Assembly (NCBI GenBank): GCA_914767885.1
Contig: CAJZBQ010000055.1
Coordinates: forward strand, 496,001-560,000
DNA: 64,000 bases
Source of the DNA: Blepharisma stoltei
Taxonomy: Eukaryota > Ciliophora > Heterotrichea > Heterotrichida > Blepharismidae
Direction of reading: 5' to 3'
Shown here: positions 1-10,991 of the stretch, piece after piece
Numbering within the stretch: position 1 is the stretch's first letter
Layout of the letters: the number at the start of each line of letters is the position of its first letter
Position numbers and translations under genes: made by a program
The notes under the pieces: model-generated
Seen by the model: the letters and a program-made list of their open reading frames with translations, nothing else
The model's database searches: none
What the model was told of the DNA's origin: nothing

Positions 1-1
1 T

Positions 2-3000
2 CGTTTCGATTTTCCTAAGAATGGCCAAAATTCTATTCAAGAGGCCTCGATTCAAGAAATTTACCAATCATTTTCTTCAGTTGAATGGCATGAATGCAAC
101 TTTTCGACTATAAGAAGTTGCGTTTCTGATTATCCAAGTAGTTCAGTATTACTAGATCTTTCGGATTCTTCTGATGCCCAGTCTATTATTTCCCAAGTTT
201 GTGCAGGCTACTCTATGATCCACCTCGTTTACCAAGATGGATTTTTATATCAGAACGGGTGGACTTATTCTGTTATCTCGTCAGAAACTGAGCAATTAAA
301 CGCTTTTTTATCAGTCTTAAAGTATTTTGGCTGGAATCAAGGAATTGTTATTAGCAACCAATATAACTCAAATTGAAAAGAAAAAATTACTGAAAACTAT
401 TCAGGATTAGAAGTTTTTAACGTTCAGCTAGGTACAAATATTAAAGATTTCATTGATAAAATAGTTTTTCCACTAGGTGCAACGCTTTATTACGTTTTCA
501 CTTACCCTATCTTGTCGTCACAAATTCAGGGTTATATGAAAATAAGGAAATTACTGGATAAAGGGCAAGGAATTATTTTGAATCAAGAAAGCGGGTATTG
601 CGAAAATAATGATGGTGCTTTAATAATAGTAAAATCTGGCTATGAATTTGTGATTTCAAAGGAGGAATATTTCAAAAAAGCTACAATAGATGCTATTTAT
701 TTATTAGAAAAAAATGAAAATTTGAAGGATTACAAAGAGTTTCTAAACTCTAAATTACAAAGAAGCTATGAAAATCAATTTTCATTAGTTAATATCCAGG
801 ATGGAAAAAGAGTTATTGTAGGTTCTATCATCAACGGCAACGTTTCCATATCAGGAAATTTAAATTTTCCTGGCCAAACAAGTCAAATCCCAAAGTCAAC
901 AAAAAAACTCTTGCAATTAAGCATAAATGCAGGCACCACAAATCCTGGGTCATCCCCAATTTATAATGCATTAGTTGGCGCTCGAGGGACTTTTGCAATT
1001 CAAAAAAAAATCAATGAAGGAAATGATATCCTATCAAACTTCCAACTCGATTTTTTCACCTATGACTGCGGAGTCACTATCTTTAATTCCACTTTTGCCC
1101 AAGCTTGCTTCACCAAAAATATAGACAAGGTTGGCTTTGCTCACATTGCAGGCTTTTCTTCAATGGTGGCTGTTGGGACAATCCAATTATTTGGAAAACT
1201 TAATATTTCAGTTCCTATAATTGGTGCTGCAAATGGTGATGATTTACTGAACTCTACAGCTTTATTCCCAATGTATTCAAGAGTCCAGCTATCACAGTCT
1301 TTTATTTGTTCAAAATATCTAGTTGTAATTAGAGGAATGGGCTGGAAAACTGCTGCAGTGTTATATCAGAAGGATCTTTGAGGGGCCACTGTTTATTCTC
1401 TTGTAAAGCTATTTGCTGAAAAATATGGGATCGAAATTTTAAATCCAGAAGAATCAAGATCAATACCAGTCGGATTAGATAGAACTCACATAAAAAACGC
1501 TACAAATCAGCTGAAAAAAGTCATAAATTCACAAGCAAGGCTTTTAGTTTTACTTGTACAACATCCGCTAGGAAATTATATATTAGAATGGCTTTATGAC
1601 TTAGGGGCAAGAAAAGGAGACTTTGTAATCTGTGCTGGCTTTCCAGATCTGCCCTTATTTATTTCTATTCAGGATGATTATTTATATAAGAGGCTGGAGA
1701 CTGGAATCCCTATGTTTACTATTTTAGGCGAAACTTGGTCAGAGGAATTTGGTAAAGATATTTATAAAAGAATCCTCACTAATTATAAGTCAGAGCCAAA
1801 TACTTTTTCCTGCACATATGCTGATGCTACTTATATGATTGCTATTGCTTTAGATTTTATGATAAATAGAGGATTAGACTATACTGATTCTAGAAAACTC
1901 ATGACAGCAATAAGAAGCACCCAATTTCATGGCTGCACTGGACTTGTACAGCTCGAGAAAGGCAGCAATGATAGAATTGTTGATACATTGATAATTGCAG
2001 GTGTAAAATTAATTGATGAAACCCCTTCCCTTTACTCCATTGGGGTTTTTCAACCTTTTAGCTCGAAATTAATATCTATTATAAATCCAATGATATACGC
2101 TGACGGGTCTACCTTAAAACCATCTGAATACCGCAGCTCTGACTATGATTGTCCATTTCCTGACCGAGAAATTAAATCCTTTGATAAAGGTAAAGGCCTT
2201 TTATTTGGAATTTGTTTTTCTGTAGCTTTAGTTATGATTATTATCACATTTTTTATATGGAAAAGATGGTGGAATGTCTCTATAGAGCCGCTTATCACAA
2301 AAGAAGAAATGTCGATCCAAGATTTAATTGTCGGACTTACTATTGGAATAGAATTTTTTCAATATGCAGCCATGGGACCAAGTTTTAAGGCTATTAATAC
2401 TTTTTTATCAGATTTAAGTGGATTGCTTTCTATGAAGCTAGAAGATGTGATAAAACTGAAAAACGGGGTATTTTGGATTGTTGTGGATTTTGTGTTTGGA
2501 GGGATTGGAATATGGGTCATTCTTTGTGCTGTTGTAATATTGGAGCTTGATGACAGAATAAGGTTTCTTTCGATATTTAGGTATCTAAGGTGGCTTGCTG
2601 ACTGCTTGATGCCTATTTTAGGAAATCTTTGTTTTATCCCATTTACCTCAATATGTCTTGATATATTCCAATGTGACGAATCAATAGGAGACAATTTTAC
2701 TGATAGCTTTCTTGCTAAAGACTGCTATTATTTCTGCTGAAAAGGCAAGCATTTAATATACGCGATTATGTCGTTCTTTGCTCTGCTGTTTTATCAGCCA
2801 TTAGCAGTCTATTGTCGTCCTCTTTGGCAAGACCTGCAGCCTACATTGCATGTGTTTACTTCTCCTGTTTTTCTTATGGTAAAAACAGTTATTCAAACAA
2901 CTTTGATAGTAATGAGTATAACATTGAAAAGATCATACGCAATCCCTCATGGGATCATCTTTATCCTTATTATGACAGCTTATACTGTATTTATTTTTAA

Positions 3001-3757
3001 ATTTAAGCCGTATAATTATCCAAGATTTAGCTGATGGCAAGGTGTAAGTATGATTGGAGTAGTATGGCTTGCTTTATTGTCGATGATTGGGCGAAAAGCT
3101 GAAGGCAAAGATCTTTCTGTTGTGCTTTTAATTAGTTTGAATGTAGGGTGGATTATTATTATTGGAATTGGGTTTTATGTACAAAATATAAAATATCCGA
3201 GTTTGCTTTATAGGAAAAAAGGAATTGATACAAGTCACTTCATAATAATAAAATGGCTACGCACGGAAGCTGTTCTCTTCGAAAGCCCTTTTTAATTACC
3301 GAATTTATTATTATAGGTTCGTTTTATCTGATTATATCTTTATTCACATGTCAAGCATGGCTTACCGTATAGAGAGTAGGACAGTATGTCCAAGGATTCT
3401 ATGAGCATAAGAGTATACCATTTGGCACATTCGAGGAGGTTGATGCTCAAAGCGGAGCATCCACAGGGATTAAGCTCAGAGAGAGGCAGTGCACCCTGTG
3501 TGCGGCTGGGGTCGTAGAGATTTTCGAATGACCCCACCTTTTTGATGACTTAGGATTGCCCGAGAAATTATCAGTCGGGACTTAAGGGTCAGCCCAAGCA
3601 AGCCTAAATCATTCTTCTTAAGAATTTGGCACGTTAGGCACTAAATAATTAATTATTTAAAGATGCAAGTCACTTGTTTAAGTTTGCATTCACTTTTGGA
3701 AAAAGTTCACAAATTACACTGTCAAAGATATCGAAAAGCTCACTGATGAAATTGTAG
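2..3757 (+). CDS. Periplasmic-binding-fold receptor with multi-TM C-terminus (5' partial)
   Basis: The frame is open from base 2 to a TAA at 3293-3295 when TGA is read as Trp (e.g. 374, 1379, 2738). The N-terminal ~700 residues resemble a type-1 periplasmic-binding/ANF-receptor ligand domain, with the hallmark stretch ending in GPSSPIYNA-like LLQLSINAGTTNPGSSPIYN. Then come about eight or nine hydrophobic segments (first about 2194-2260, last about 3116-3185), so the layout is like class C GPCR/GABA-B-type receptors with extra helices. The true start lies left of the window. A 421-bp GC-rich insert at 3241-3661, flanked by GATACAAGTCACTT/GATGCAAGTCACTT, interrupts the 3' end. Reading across the repeat extends the protein by 28 codons to a TAG at 3755-3757, against 18 insert-derived codons otherwise. 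Membrane receptor role is inferred; the ligand is unknown. Confidence 0.7.
3241..3661. mobile_element. GC-rich retroposon-like insert 1 (421 bp)
   Basis: It is visibly GC-richer than its surroundings and flanked by a 14-bp direct repeat with one mismatch (3227-3240 and 3662-3675). It begins with a short A/T tail (CATAATAATAAA) before ATGGC. It has no terminal inverted repeats and no long ORF. The repeat length suits target-primed retroposition. It sits in the last exon of the receptor gene. Confidence 0.6.
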
Positions 3758-4510
3758 TAATTTATAAATACATTTTAATATTTATTTGCAATTAAATTTT
3801 ATTTCTTAAATTACTAGAAATTTAAAATTTTAATACATAAAACAAGCGTTTTACACATAAAAAATCATCAGAAAGAAAAATGGATTCAAAGTTTAATTAA
3901 TTAAGCTGTGAATTATATTAATAGGCAAGCTGAAATTCATCGAGATAAACTCGAATATAAATTCAGAGCATATTTATAAAAAATAAAATTTATTTTAACA
4001 TTTCTCAAATTATTTAAAACAAAATCAATTAATGTGCTGAAGTTTATTTACTTGTAGAAGTTCTGTATTTACTAAAATTCAATGCTTTTAATGAACTGCT
4101 GAATAGAATTTGCTAAAATTTTTATTTCATATCAAATTTATAAATTAATTTAGGCAATTAAATCCTAATAAATAAGTAGAATATGGAACCTTTTTTGTCA
4201 CACACTGTATCTCATTCAATCCCATATCTATATTAGATATCTTTGTTCAATCATAAAGCATATTTTCAATTAAGAAATAGAAGCACCTATCATTTGACAA
4301 ACTTTTATTAAAGGTCTCTCGAAAACTTAATTTAAGTATTACTAGAATTTTATGTTCGATTTTATCTTAAATTTATCTCTCTTAGCTTTTTCAACATATT
4401 TTATTCTTTTTTACTATTTTCTTATGGCTATCTATTGATGTTGCAACAATGAAAATTCTTTCCTAAGCGTTCCAAAGATTTTTAGATAGAAAATGAGCTT
4501 ATAAAAATAA
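3758..4510. other. AT-rich intergenic spacer
   Basis: No ORF, RNA gene or repeat recognised. The last 200 bases before the EF-hand start are T/C-rich, as in several other leaders here. Confidence 0.5.
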
Positions 4511-4786
4511 ATGGCTTCAATTGAAGAAATTCTCGCTGACGACGCCAAACTCACAGAAGTAACCAAGGCAGTCTTTGACCAAGTAGATGCTGATCAATCA
4601 GGCACAATCGATAAAAGAGAGCTCAAGAATGCTATGCAGCAAGTTGCCCGTGAAGCTAATATTGAGCCACCAACTGACCACGCTGTTGACCAAGCTCTTC
4701 ACGCTCTTGACGCTGATGGAAGTGGAACAATCGATGTCAATGAATTCAAGGTCCTCATCAGACAACTCTTGGAAGCCTTAAAATAA
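4511..4786 (+). CDS. Two-EF-hand calcium-binding protein
   Basis: A 91-residue protein with two canonical 12-residue EF-hand loops: DADQSGTIDKRE near residue 26 and DADGSGTIDVNE near residue 69. Each has Asp/Ser/Glu at the calcium-ligand positions and the invariant Gly at loop position 6. The predicted role is a small cytosolic Ca2+ sensor or buffer of the calmodulin/centrin superfamily, with half the number of hands. There is no signal peptide or lipid site. The ATG follows a short AT leader and the frame is uninterrupted (no IES, no intron). Downstream it is followed by ~300 bp of spacer and then a nucleoredoxin gene. The target is not deducible. Confidence 0.85.
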   Translation: MASIEEILADDAKLTEVTKAVFDQVDADQSGTIDKRELKNAMQQVAREANIEPPTDHAVDQALHALDADGSGTIDVNEFKVLIRQLLEALK

Positions 4787-5088
4787 AACAATAGATTAAC
4801 TCTTAACCTAAACATTTTAGAAAAAACTCGTAAGTAAGTGTAAGGAAACCAAGATTTTATTCGCTCACTTGAAGCAGCCTTAAACAGGTAAGAATATATA
4901 AGTTTGCATGCTGGAGACATAAAAGAACATTCTCGATTATTAAAGCTATATGTCATTTATTAAAGCTTTAGCTAGAAATATAATTTTGGCTGTAAACTCA
5001 ACTTTAAGAAATTAATAGAAACTTTTTCTTTTCTATTTCCAATGCTATTAGACTAAATAAACAGATAGCTTTTCTTAATAAAAAATAT

Positions 5089-5520
5089 ATGGAACACTTA
5101 TTTGGACCAACACTTATCGGGAAGCATGGACCTGTCCCAGTTGCATCTCTTGCGAACACTAAATACGTCTTAATTTATTTTTCAGCACATTGGTGTCCTC
5201 CTTGCAGAGCTTTTACTCCTAAACTTGCTTTGTTTTATGAATCAGTGAACTCAGCCCACAAGCAAGTGGAAATCATTTTCTCCAGCGCTGATAGGTCTCC
5301 TGACCAGTTTCAAGAATACTTTGAATCGATGCCTTGGCTAGCAATTCCATTTGCAGACGCGGCTCACAGAAATGGTGTTGCCCAAAGGTTTGGTATCTCA
5401 GGAATCCCAGCTTTGCTGCTGATTGATAGAGAAGGAAATGTAAAGAGATCACAATGCAGAGAAGACGTTATGGCAAAAGGACCTTTGGCTCTGGCAGATT
5501 GGGATAGCGCTTTACGCTAA
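5089..5520 (+). CDS. Nucleoredoxin/tryparedoxin-like thioredoxin-fold protein
   Basis: A 143-residue single thioredoxin-fold domain with active site WCPPCR at about residues 36-41, preceded by a beta strand (YVLIYFSAH) and followed by the family motif FTPKLALFY. The conserved cis-Pro region SGIPALLLIDREG is at about 106-118. The WCPPC motif and the short insertion after it are typical of nucleoredoxin/tryparedoxin rather than classical thioredoxin (WCGPC). It is predicted to reduce protein disulfides in the cytosol or nucleus. The complete ORF has no IES. Together with catalase and two glutathione peroxidases it contributes to the redox genes of this window. Confidence 0.85.
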   Translation: MEHLFGPTLIGKHGPVPVASLANTKYVLIYFSAHWCPPCRAFTPKLALFYESVNSAHKQVEIIFSSADRSPDQFQEYFESMPWLAIPFADAAHRNGVAQRFGISGIPALLLIDREGNVKRSQCREDVMAKGPLALADWDSALR

Positions 5521-5796
5521 TTAATTAGTTCCTAATTAGGATTGAAGATAATTCGATTTCAATATTTTTCTGATATAAATGTTATGAAATAGGTATAATG
5601 ATTTTAAAATGATTTGACTGAGAGAAAAGTGCTTTTTATTAATAAAATATTCATTGGTAAATGAGTCTTTATTAGACTTAATGACTTTGAAACGCTCTTT
5701 AGTGTAATATTTAAATTAGATTAGGCTTATAGATATATTTTGCAAAAGATAAAAATAATCAATATAAAAATTAATTATTTATTAATAAAATTGTAT

Positions 5797-7158
5797 TTAC
5801 TTAACAGAACACCCTTCTCCACAATTTTCTGCATAGACATCAGATATCAATTTTTTAAGTTCATCCATATCTGATTTTATATTTTTTGCCATTATTCTGC
5901 ACTTTTCCCATTGGTTCCCTGTATCTAATTGCTTTCTTTCTGTTAATCCGAGTAAAAAAACTAAATCAACTTTGTGTTCTGTATACATAGCATTTGTGAT
6001 TTTCAGTAGTTGAGAAAGTTCCATCATTATAATGTACAAATCGTTTCCCAATTCAGAAACCTTATTGTTTGGGATTTCTGAAGCTTTTTCACTAAGGCTT
6101 TGTATCTCTTCTTTCAACAGCTCATTTTCTTCAATGAGCAAGTTCAAGAAAACTTGATTTTCTTGCTGTTCAGTAATGATTGTTAAATGGGATCTCATTT
6201 CTTTTAGAATTCTATTTTCTCTTTGACAATTATATATAATTTTTGCCATTTCATTTACTTTACTTTGTAGCTTGGATTTTTCAGCGGTAACTTCATCAAT
6301 TTTTTTCTTGTATTGTTCTTCTTTATTGCTTAAAAAATCCATCACTATTTGAGGCTCATAATTAGAATATACGTTTTTTGTGTTTTCCATATTTTCAGCA
6401 CCATAATCTTCCATTTTTTTCGATTGTCCTTTCGAAAGCTGAGCCTCACAAAAGTTTTTATTTTTTAACATGTCATTTATTTGATTTTCAAGCTCAAAAA
6501 TTTTAGAGTTTTTTTCATTTATCTCTTTCTGCATCCTTTCAATAGTTATGCCTTATCTTAAAATTATAGTATTAGGCCATTTAATTAGCATCCTATTTTA
6601 CAATTAAATTTTGTGAGCATTATTTTCATACTAGCAAGCCTTTCATTCATATAAGCCATATACTTTTTTATATATATTTATAGTAAAAGACTATTATTTT
6701 TCCAAAATTTAAATTTATATAATTGAGAGTAAACTTTTTTTATTTAGTTCAATTTCTAAAGAACTTTTTTGCAAGCTTGTTTTAAGGTTGCTATTTCTCT
6801 CAATAATTGTTTCTAGTTCCTTAAAAATATGTTTTTCCTTCTTATTTGTGCGGGAGCATGCATCATTGAAACTAGAGGCTGCTTTTTTATTTGGGGAGTT
6901 GGCTTCACTTGTGCTAAAAGAAGAACTTGGGCTGCGATGCTTATCCAGAGAAATTCTAGGTTTTAGCCTAGGTGTTAGAAGATTGCCAAAAGTTACTTCT
7001 GAACGACAGTGATAATGTGGTAAAGCATCTTTATAAGAAATCGTTAATTCTGTGGCTCAAAAATTTTTTTATCAATAAATGATATAATTTTAGGAAAAAA
7101 TTATTTTTTTTTATCAATAGAAAAGGATTGTGAGACTTTTCTTCTTTCTCTCTGACAT
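5797..7158 (-). CDS. Coiled-coil protein interrupted by two IESs
   Basis: Three coding pieces on the minus strand join at TA. The ATG at 7158 begins MSERKKKSLTILFY, an IES at 7034-7117 is skipped, then comes a basic Ser/Pro-rich segment (TPRLKP, SPSSSFSTSEANSPNKK). After the IES at 6547-6729 a long heptad-rich region (LEIELNKKSLTIERMQKEIN and onwards) runs to the TAA at 5797. The last 250 residues are almost entirely coiled coil, with Leu/Ile at a/d positions. There is no catalytic domain. It is likely a structural or cytoskeletal protein, but no family is recognised. Its start faces the ankyrin-SAM gene across only ~37 bp, a compact divergent promoter. Confidence 0.65.
6547..6729. other. TA-bounded IES, 183 bp, in coiled-coil gene
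   Basis: AT-rich insert between TA at 6547 and TA at 6730. Joining gives ...KKSLTIERMQKE in one frame and keeps the heptad pattern. No inverted repeats were noticed. Confidence 0.6.
7034..7117. other. TA-bounded IES, 84 bp, in coiled-coil gene
   Basis: Excision between TA 7034 and TA 7118 links the only usable upstream ATG exon to the downstream frame (LTILFYKDALPHY). Both borders lie near TATTGATAAAAAAA copies. Confidence 0.55.
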
Positions 7159-7195
7159 TTATTTTTTCCGATATAAGTCCCGATAATTATTTAAA

Positions 7196-8611
7196 ATGAT
7201 TCAGTATAACATTGCTTCTATATCTACCAGATCCACAGGCTCAGGATTAAAAATTCATGATTTACAAATGGCATGTCGTTTAGGTGACTTAGATGCAATA
7301 AGAGAAGCTTATAGGGCAAACCCAGACTCTATTAATATAAAAGACGACAGTCTGGGATGGACTCCTTTATATAGGACAATAATATCAGGGAGCATCAACG
7401 CAGCCGAATTTTTATGCTTAAAAAGTAAAATTACTATAAAATTATGATAATTTATTTTCTATTTTTTATTACGAAATTGCGATTTATAGTAAAAAATAAA
7501 AGAAAAATTTATCATTAAGGTTATATTAAAACGCAATGCTAATCCTAATATCAAAAATAATTTAGGTGAAACTCCATTACACCAAACAGCTGATAATTCT
7601 CAATATGGACTTGCGGAGCTACTATTAAAATACAAAGCAGACCCAAATATCCAGCAAAATGATGGGGATACCCCGTTACACCATGCAGCTTATCGAGGAG
7701 ATACCAAAATGGTCGAAATTTTATTAAAAAATGATTCAGATCCAAATATCCCAAATTTTATGTTTGGCCGAACACCGCTACATTATGCAGCTGACAATAA
7801 CTATTTAGAAACTATGAAAACTTTATTAGAGTTTGGAGGAGATCTATATTATTCTGATAAACAAGGTAAAACACCGATTGATCTTATTGATGATAAAACC
7901 TCAGCCAATTTTTTAAAAAATATATGAATAAGAAATAGAAAAACGAATGAAGATATTCGGCCTGTCCTAAATAGTGATGTCGGGATTGAGCCTGAATGTG
8001 AGGTAAGCGAAATCAGAAAAGAAGAAAAACCCTTATATATTTGACTAGAAAAATATAATTTACAAGACATGTATGACAAACTCTGTGAAGCTGGGTTTGA
8101 TGACCTAGAAAACATTGCTTCACAAATGCAATCTTCACTACCACTCAAAATCGATGACTTAAAAAGGATTGGAATCGCAAAAATCGGGTACATCTATAAG
8201 TTTTTGCTTAATATCAATCACGATTCTTCCTCAATAACTACACACAGTTCACTATTCAAATCAAGTACTCATTTTCACCCTTGTGGATGCTGCTCTACAA
8301 AGAAAAATACAGAAAAGAAGAAAAAAGTGCCGACACTGAAGGTTTGGCTTGAAAGTTTAAATTTGTCAGAGCTAAAGGACAAGTTTGAAGAAGCAGGATT
8401 TGAGGACTTTGAAACAATAATTAGGCTGATGAATTCAAAATATCCTGTTACTGATTCATTATTAGAAGAAATTGGGATTCAGAAGTTAGGGCATAGGATA
8501 AGGATTTTAGCGAATTTACAAGATGCTGAAAACACAAAAGAACTAAATAGTAGTTTTATTATTGATAGAACAAGCAATAAAACATCATGCGAAAAATGTA
8601 TTTTAATGTAA
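7196..8611 (+). CDS. Ankyrin-repeat protein with two SAM domains
   Basis: The N-terminal half holds about four to five ankyrin repeats, recognisable by GETPLHQTADN, GDTPLHHAAYRGD and GRTPLHYAADNN followed by the LLL...DPN turn. The C-terminal half has two SAM-like helical domains: WLEKYNLQDMYDKLCEAGFD about residue 252 onwards, and WLESLNLSELKDKFEEAGFE about 70 residues further on. They are separated by a Cys/Lys linker (HPCGCCSTKKN). This is a scaffold or adaptor layout; partners are unknown. One 96-bp IES (7426-7521) interrupts an ankyrin repeat. In-frame TGA codons (e.g. 7925, 8042) read as Trp. The protein ends KCILM, which resembles a C-terminal CaaX prenylation box (C-I-L-M), suggesting membrane anchoring. 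Confidence 0.8.
7426..7521. other. TA-bounded IES, 96 bp, in ankyrin gene
   Basis: TA at 7426 and TA at 7522 are in the same codon phase, and excision restores LCLKSILKRNANPN. A plain GT-AG intron reading of the same interval (95 nt) would break the frame. Confidence 0.75.
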
Positions 8612-9230
8612 CACATAGCTAATATTAAAATAATGCTGCTGGAATTTATTATTTTTTTAATCTAAAATCAGAAATCTTTTCATCAGCAATTACAGAAGCT
8701 GATAGGTATTTATTTTTAAAATAAATCTTCGATGTAAGCAATTAAAAATCAATGAATAGCAGATTATTTTTAATTGATGCTAGAAGAACTGATCAGAAAA
8801 TATTTTTGATTATTATTGACCAGAAATCAGTCAAATAAAAAATTAAAACGTTTTTAAGTTAAGCTATCAGAATCTGCTCAATAATGAATTATAGTGATAT
8901 GTATTAATAGTAATTTATTTTAGGAATTTTTATAGTAAAATGATATATAATGGTAAAAGTATAATATACTTCAAATATGTCGTAACCCCAAAACCAATCA
9001 GTTCAATCCAAAATTAATCCAAAAACTTCGTAAGCTTTTCTTCTACCATTTCTGATGATATATTCAGGTAAACTCTTCAGAAATCTCTAACGCAAATCAA
9101 GCCAATTTCACCCCATCTTCTCATAGTTACTAAAAAACGCTTGCTCTTTCCCTATTAATCTTTTCACATAAATATCTTACCTACGTCATAAAATTAAGCT
9201 TAAATTTGTCCTTAATTCACATAAAAAATA
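8612..9230. other. AT-rich intergenic spacer
   Basis: No gene or repeat recognised. The 200 bases before the Myb start are C/T-rich. Confidence 0.5.
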
Positions 9231-10871
9231 ATGCAAAATCCTAATCATAAATGCATAGATTCTGGTACGTTGTCTGGATATGTAAAAATGTCACATGGAG
9301 ATCGGAAGGCCTGAAACCAAGGGGTGCAGGTTAAATGGCATTACCTTTTTGATAGTGCCATTTCACCGAAAAATTTTTGGTTAGAAAATTATTAATAGTG
9401 CGACATTTGACTGAAAAAAAAAAAACCATTAATTTTTCAGCCAAATGTCGCACTATAAAAATTTCGACCAAATGCATTTCTAATGGAGCCGAAACCAAGA
9501 TGTAACCCTTATTTAGGAAGATGATGCCATCAAAGCTCTTGTCGAAGAATTCGGAGTCAAGCATTGGACACTCATTGCACAACTGCTTGTAGATAGATAT
9601 GGGATTAAAGGCAGGTACATTTTATGCAGAACTGGCAAGCAGTGCAGAGAACGTTGGCACAATCACTTGGATCCACAAATAAAAAAAGACACATGGACTA
9701 AAGAAGAAGAAGACACAATCTTTGAATATCAGAAAACTTATGGAAACAGATGGTCAGAAATAGCAAAATTTCTTCCAGGCCGATCTGATAATGCAATAAA
9801 GAACCATTTCTATAGTACGATTCGCAAGAACTTAAGGAGATACAATAGAAAACGCCGCCCTGAAGAGAAAATCTCTGGGCCTATAAAGCAAATTCTTCAA
9901 GATCAAGACTTGATGGAAATCTTGATGGCATACCCAGAAAAAGTTTCTAATAAAAACAAGACACTCTCAAGTGAGCCTAACTCCCCCCCCCTCCGTGAGT
10001 GAACAAAACCATTAGAAAAATCCCTATTTTTTGCCCAAAAACCCACCCTCCGTGAGTGAACAAAAATTTTTTTAATAGAAAAATTTTTTATGGAAAAATA
10101 TTTTGATATATAAATGATAATTAGTATAATGAAATCTAGAGCTAATTCTGTTTAATTTTAAACGAATTGCTTTTTAAAACATAAATTTTATAAATTAAAT
10201 TAATTTTTGCTTTCCAATTTTTGCGAATTAGGATTTTTTTAAATTTCGAAAAAAAAATATTTTTTATAAAATTTATATATAAATATATTTAAAAAAAAAA
10301 AAATTAACCCCCCCTCCGTGAGTGAACAAAATTTTTTTGTTCACTCACGGAGGGGGGGGAGTAAGCAACTGTAAGTCATAATTAGGAGAAGGTCAAGCCG
10401 AATTATTGATAGGAAAGACACAAAACCACAAATTAGCATAGAAACTGATATAAACGATAACGAGGTCCCATCCATTTTATGTTCACTTTATGATACACCT
10501 AAGGAAAATGCTCACAAGAAGTTATTCTATATAATAATGTATAATTTATAAGGGAAAATTATAGGGAAATAATTATATTTTAAGGTATAGTTACACCATC
10601 GATGAATGGGGCTAGCTTCGAAAGCTCTAGGACTACTCCTAGCAGCATGATAACTCCGTCAAAGCTTATTAGGTTTCCTGATCAGGGCTGTTTTTTCAAT
10701 TTTCAAGAGAAGAATCAAGAAGAAAACCAACCAGACACAAATGAAGACCCACCGGTTAGATCAGATTCTTCGCAAACAGTCACCCTGGAGCCAGCCAAAA
10801 CTAAAGTTATCCCACAATTTTCGATCCCAAAACCTGAATATTTACCTTACACAGCAGAAGAGCATCAATAA
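9231..10871 (+). CDS. Two-repeat Myb DNA-binding protein
   Basis: The spliced and rejoined protein contains two Myb repeats. R-a runs [18 protein letters not shown] to [13 protein letters not shown]-b runs [17 protein letters not shown] to [19 protein letters not shown]. Both have the regularly spaced Trp/aromatic core and the recognition-helix motifs QCRERW and NAIKNHF, diagnostic of R2R3-type plant/protist Myb factors. The first Trp is encoded by TGA (9312). Three 15-nt introns (9502-9516, 9615-9629, 10371-10385), one 8-9-bp-TSD element (9322-9490), one pogo-like MITE (9978-10361) and one 56-bp IES (10530-10585) must all be removed. The C-terminal ~150 residues are Ser/Pro/Thr-rich and unstructured, probably regulatory. 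It is a nuclear transcription factor with unknown targets. Confidence 0.85.
9322..9490. mobile_element. Small inverted-repeat element with 9-bp TSD (GAAACCAAG)
   Basis: 169 bp between GAAACCAAG copies at 9313-9321 and 9491-9499. The ends are GGGTGCAGG... and ...TGGAGCC (imperfect inverted repeat). An internal palindrome is built on TAGTGCGACATTTG/CAAATGTCGCACTA. Removal between the repeats restores Myb repeat 1 exactly. There is no TA in the repeat. Confidence 0.7.
9502..9516 (+). other. 15-nt intron in Myb gene
   Basis: GTAACCCTTATTTAG. Its removal converts a frame with a TAG into WNQDEDDAIK, matching the Myb consensus. Confidence 0.85.
9615..9629 (+). other. 15-nt intron in Myb gene
   Basis: GTACATTTTATGCAG. 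Removal gives [12 protein letters not shown], the expected end of Myb repeat 1. Confidence 0.9.
9978..10361. mobile_element. Pogo-like MITE IES (384 bp) inside Myb gene
   Basis: Bounded by TA (9978, 10362). The terminal motif CTCCGTGAGTGAACAAAA appears four times: at the left end, ~80 bp inside, and as a back-to-back hairpin at the right end. Excision leaves cct aag caa ct before the third intron and keeps the frame. Confidence 0.85.
10371..10385 (+). other. 15-nt intron in Myb gene
   Basis: GTAAGTCATAATTAG immediately after the MITE. Removal gives [11 protein letters not shown] in frame. Confidence 0.85.
10530..10585. other. TA-bounded IES, 56 bp, in Myb gene
   Basis: TATA occurs at both borders. 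Joining gives ...[15 protein letters not shown] in frame with the final 90 codons. Confidence 0.65.
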
Positions 10872-10991
10872 TTAATTAGAAATTGTATTAAATTTATACC
10901 AAATATACGACAATAATGCTCTCATTTTATAAGTAAATTCCTTTGCATTTTTGCTGCTAATTAATTTATGTCAGAATTAATTTAATAATCC

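Noticed and set aside
1379-1381. TGA codons as real stops splitting the receptor (and many genes) into short ORFs
   Set aside because: The same frame continues with family-consistent sequence, and TGA repeatedly sits at conserved Trp positions.
2359-2694. Minus-strand ORF opposite the receptor
   Set aside because: Shadow of the plus-strand coding frame; no protein features.
6788-7012. Plus-strand 74-codon ORF
   Set aside because: Antisense of the coiled-coil gene's N-terminal exon, which has better protein composition.
7425-7519. 95-nt GT-AG intron in the ankyrin gene
   Set aside because: Length not divisible by three breaks the frame; the 96-bp TA-bounded segment fits.
9322-9500. TA-to-TA IES (GGTTA...CTAATGG) in the Myb gene
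   Set aside because: It leaves the second half out of frame; only the GAAACCAAG repeat join plus the 15-nt intron gives a correct Myb repeat.
9962-10370. CRISPR-like repeat array from CCTCCGTGAGTGAAC motifs
   Set aside because: Only four motif copies in inverted and direct orientation with unequal spacing; this is a MITE.
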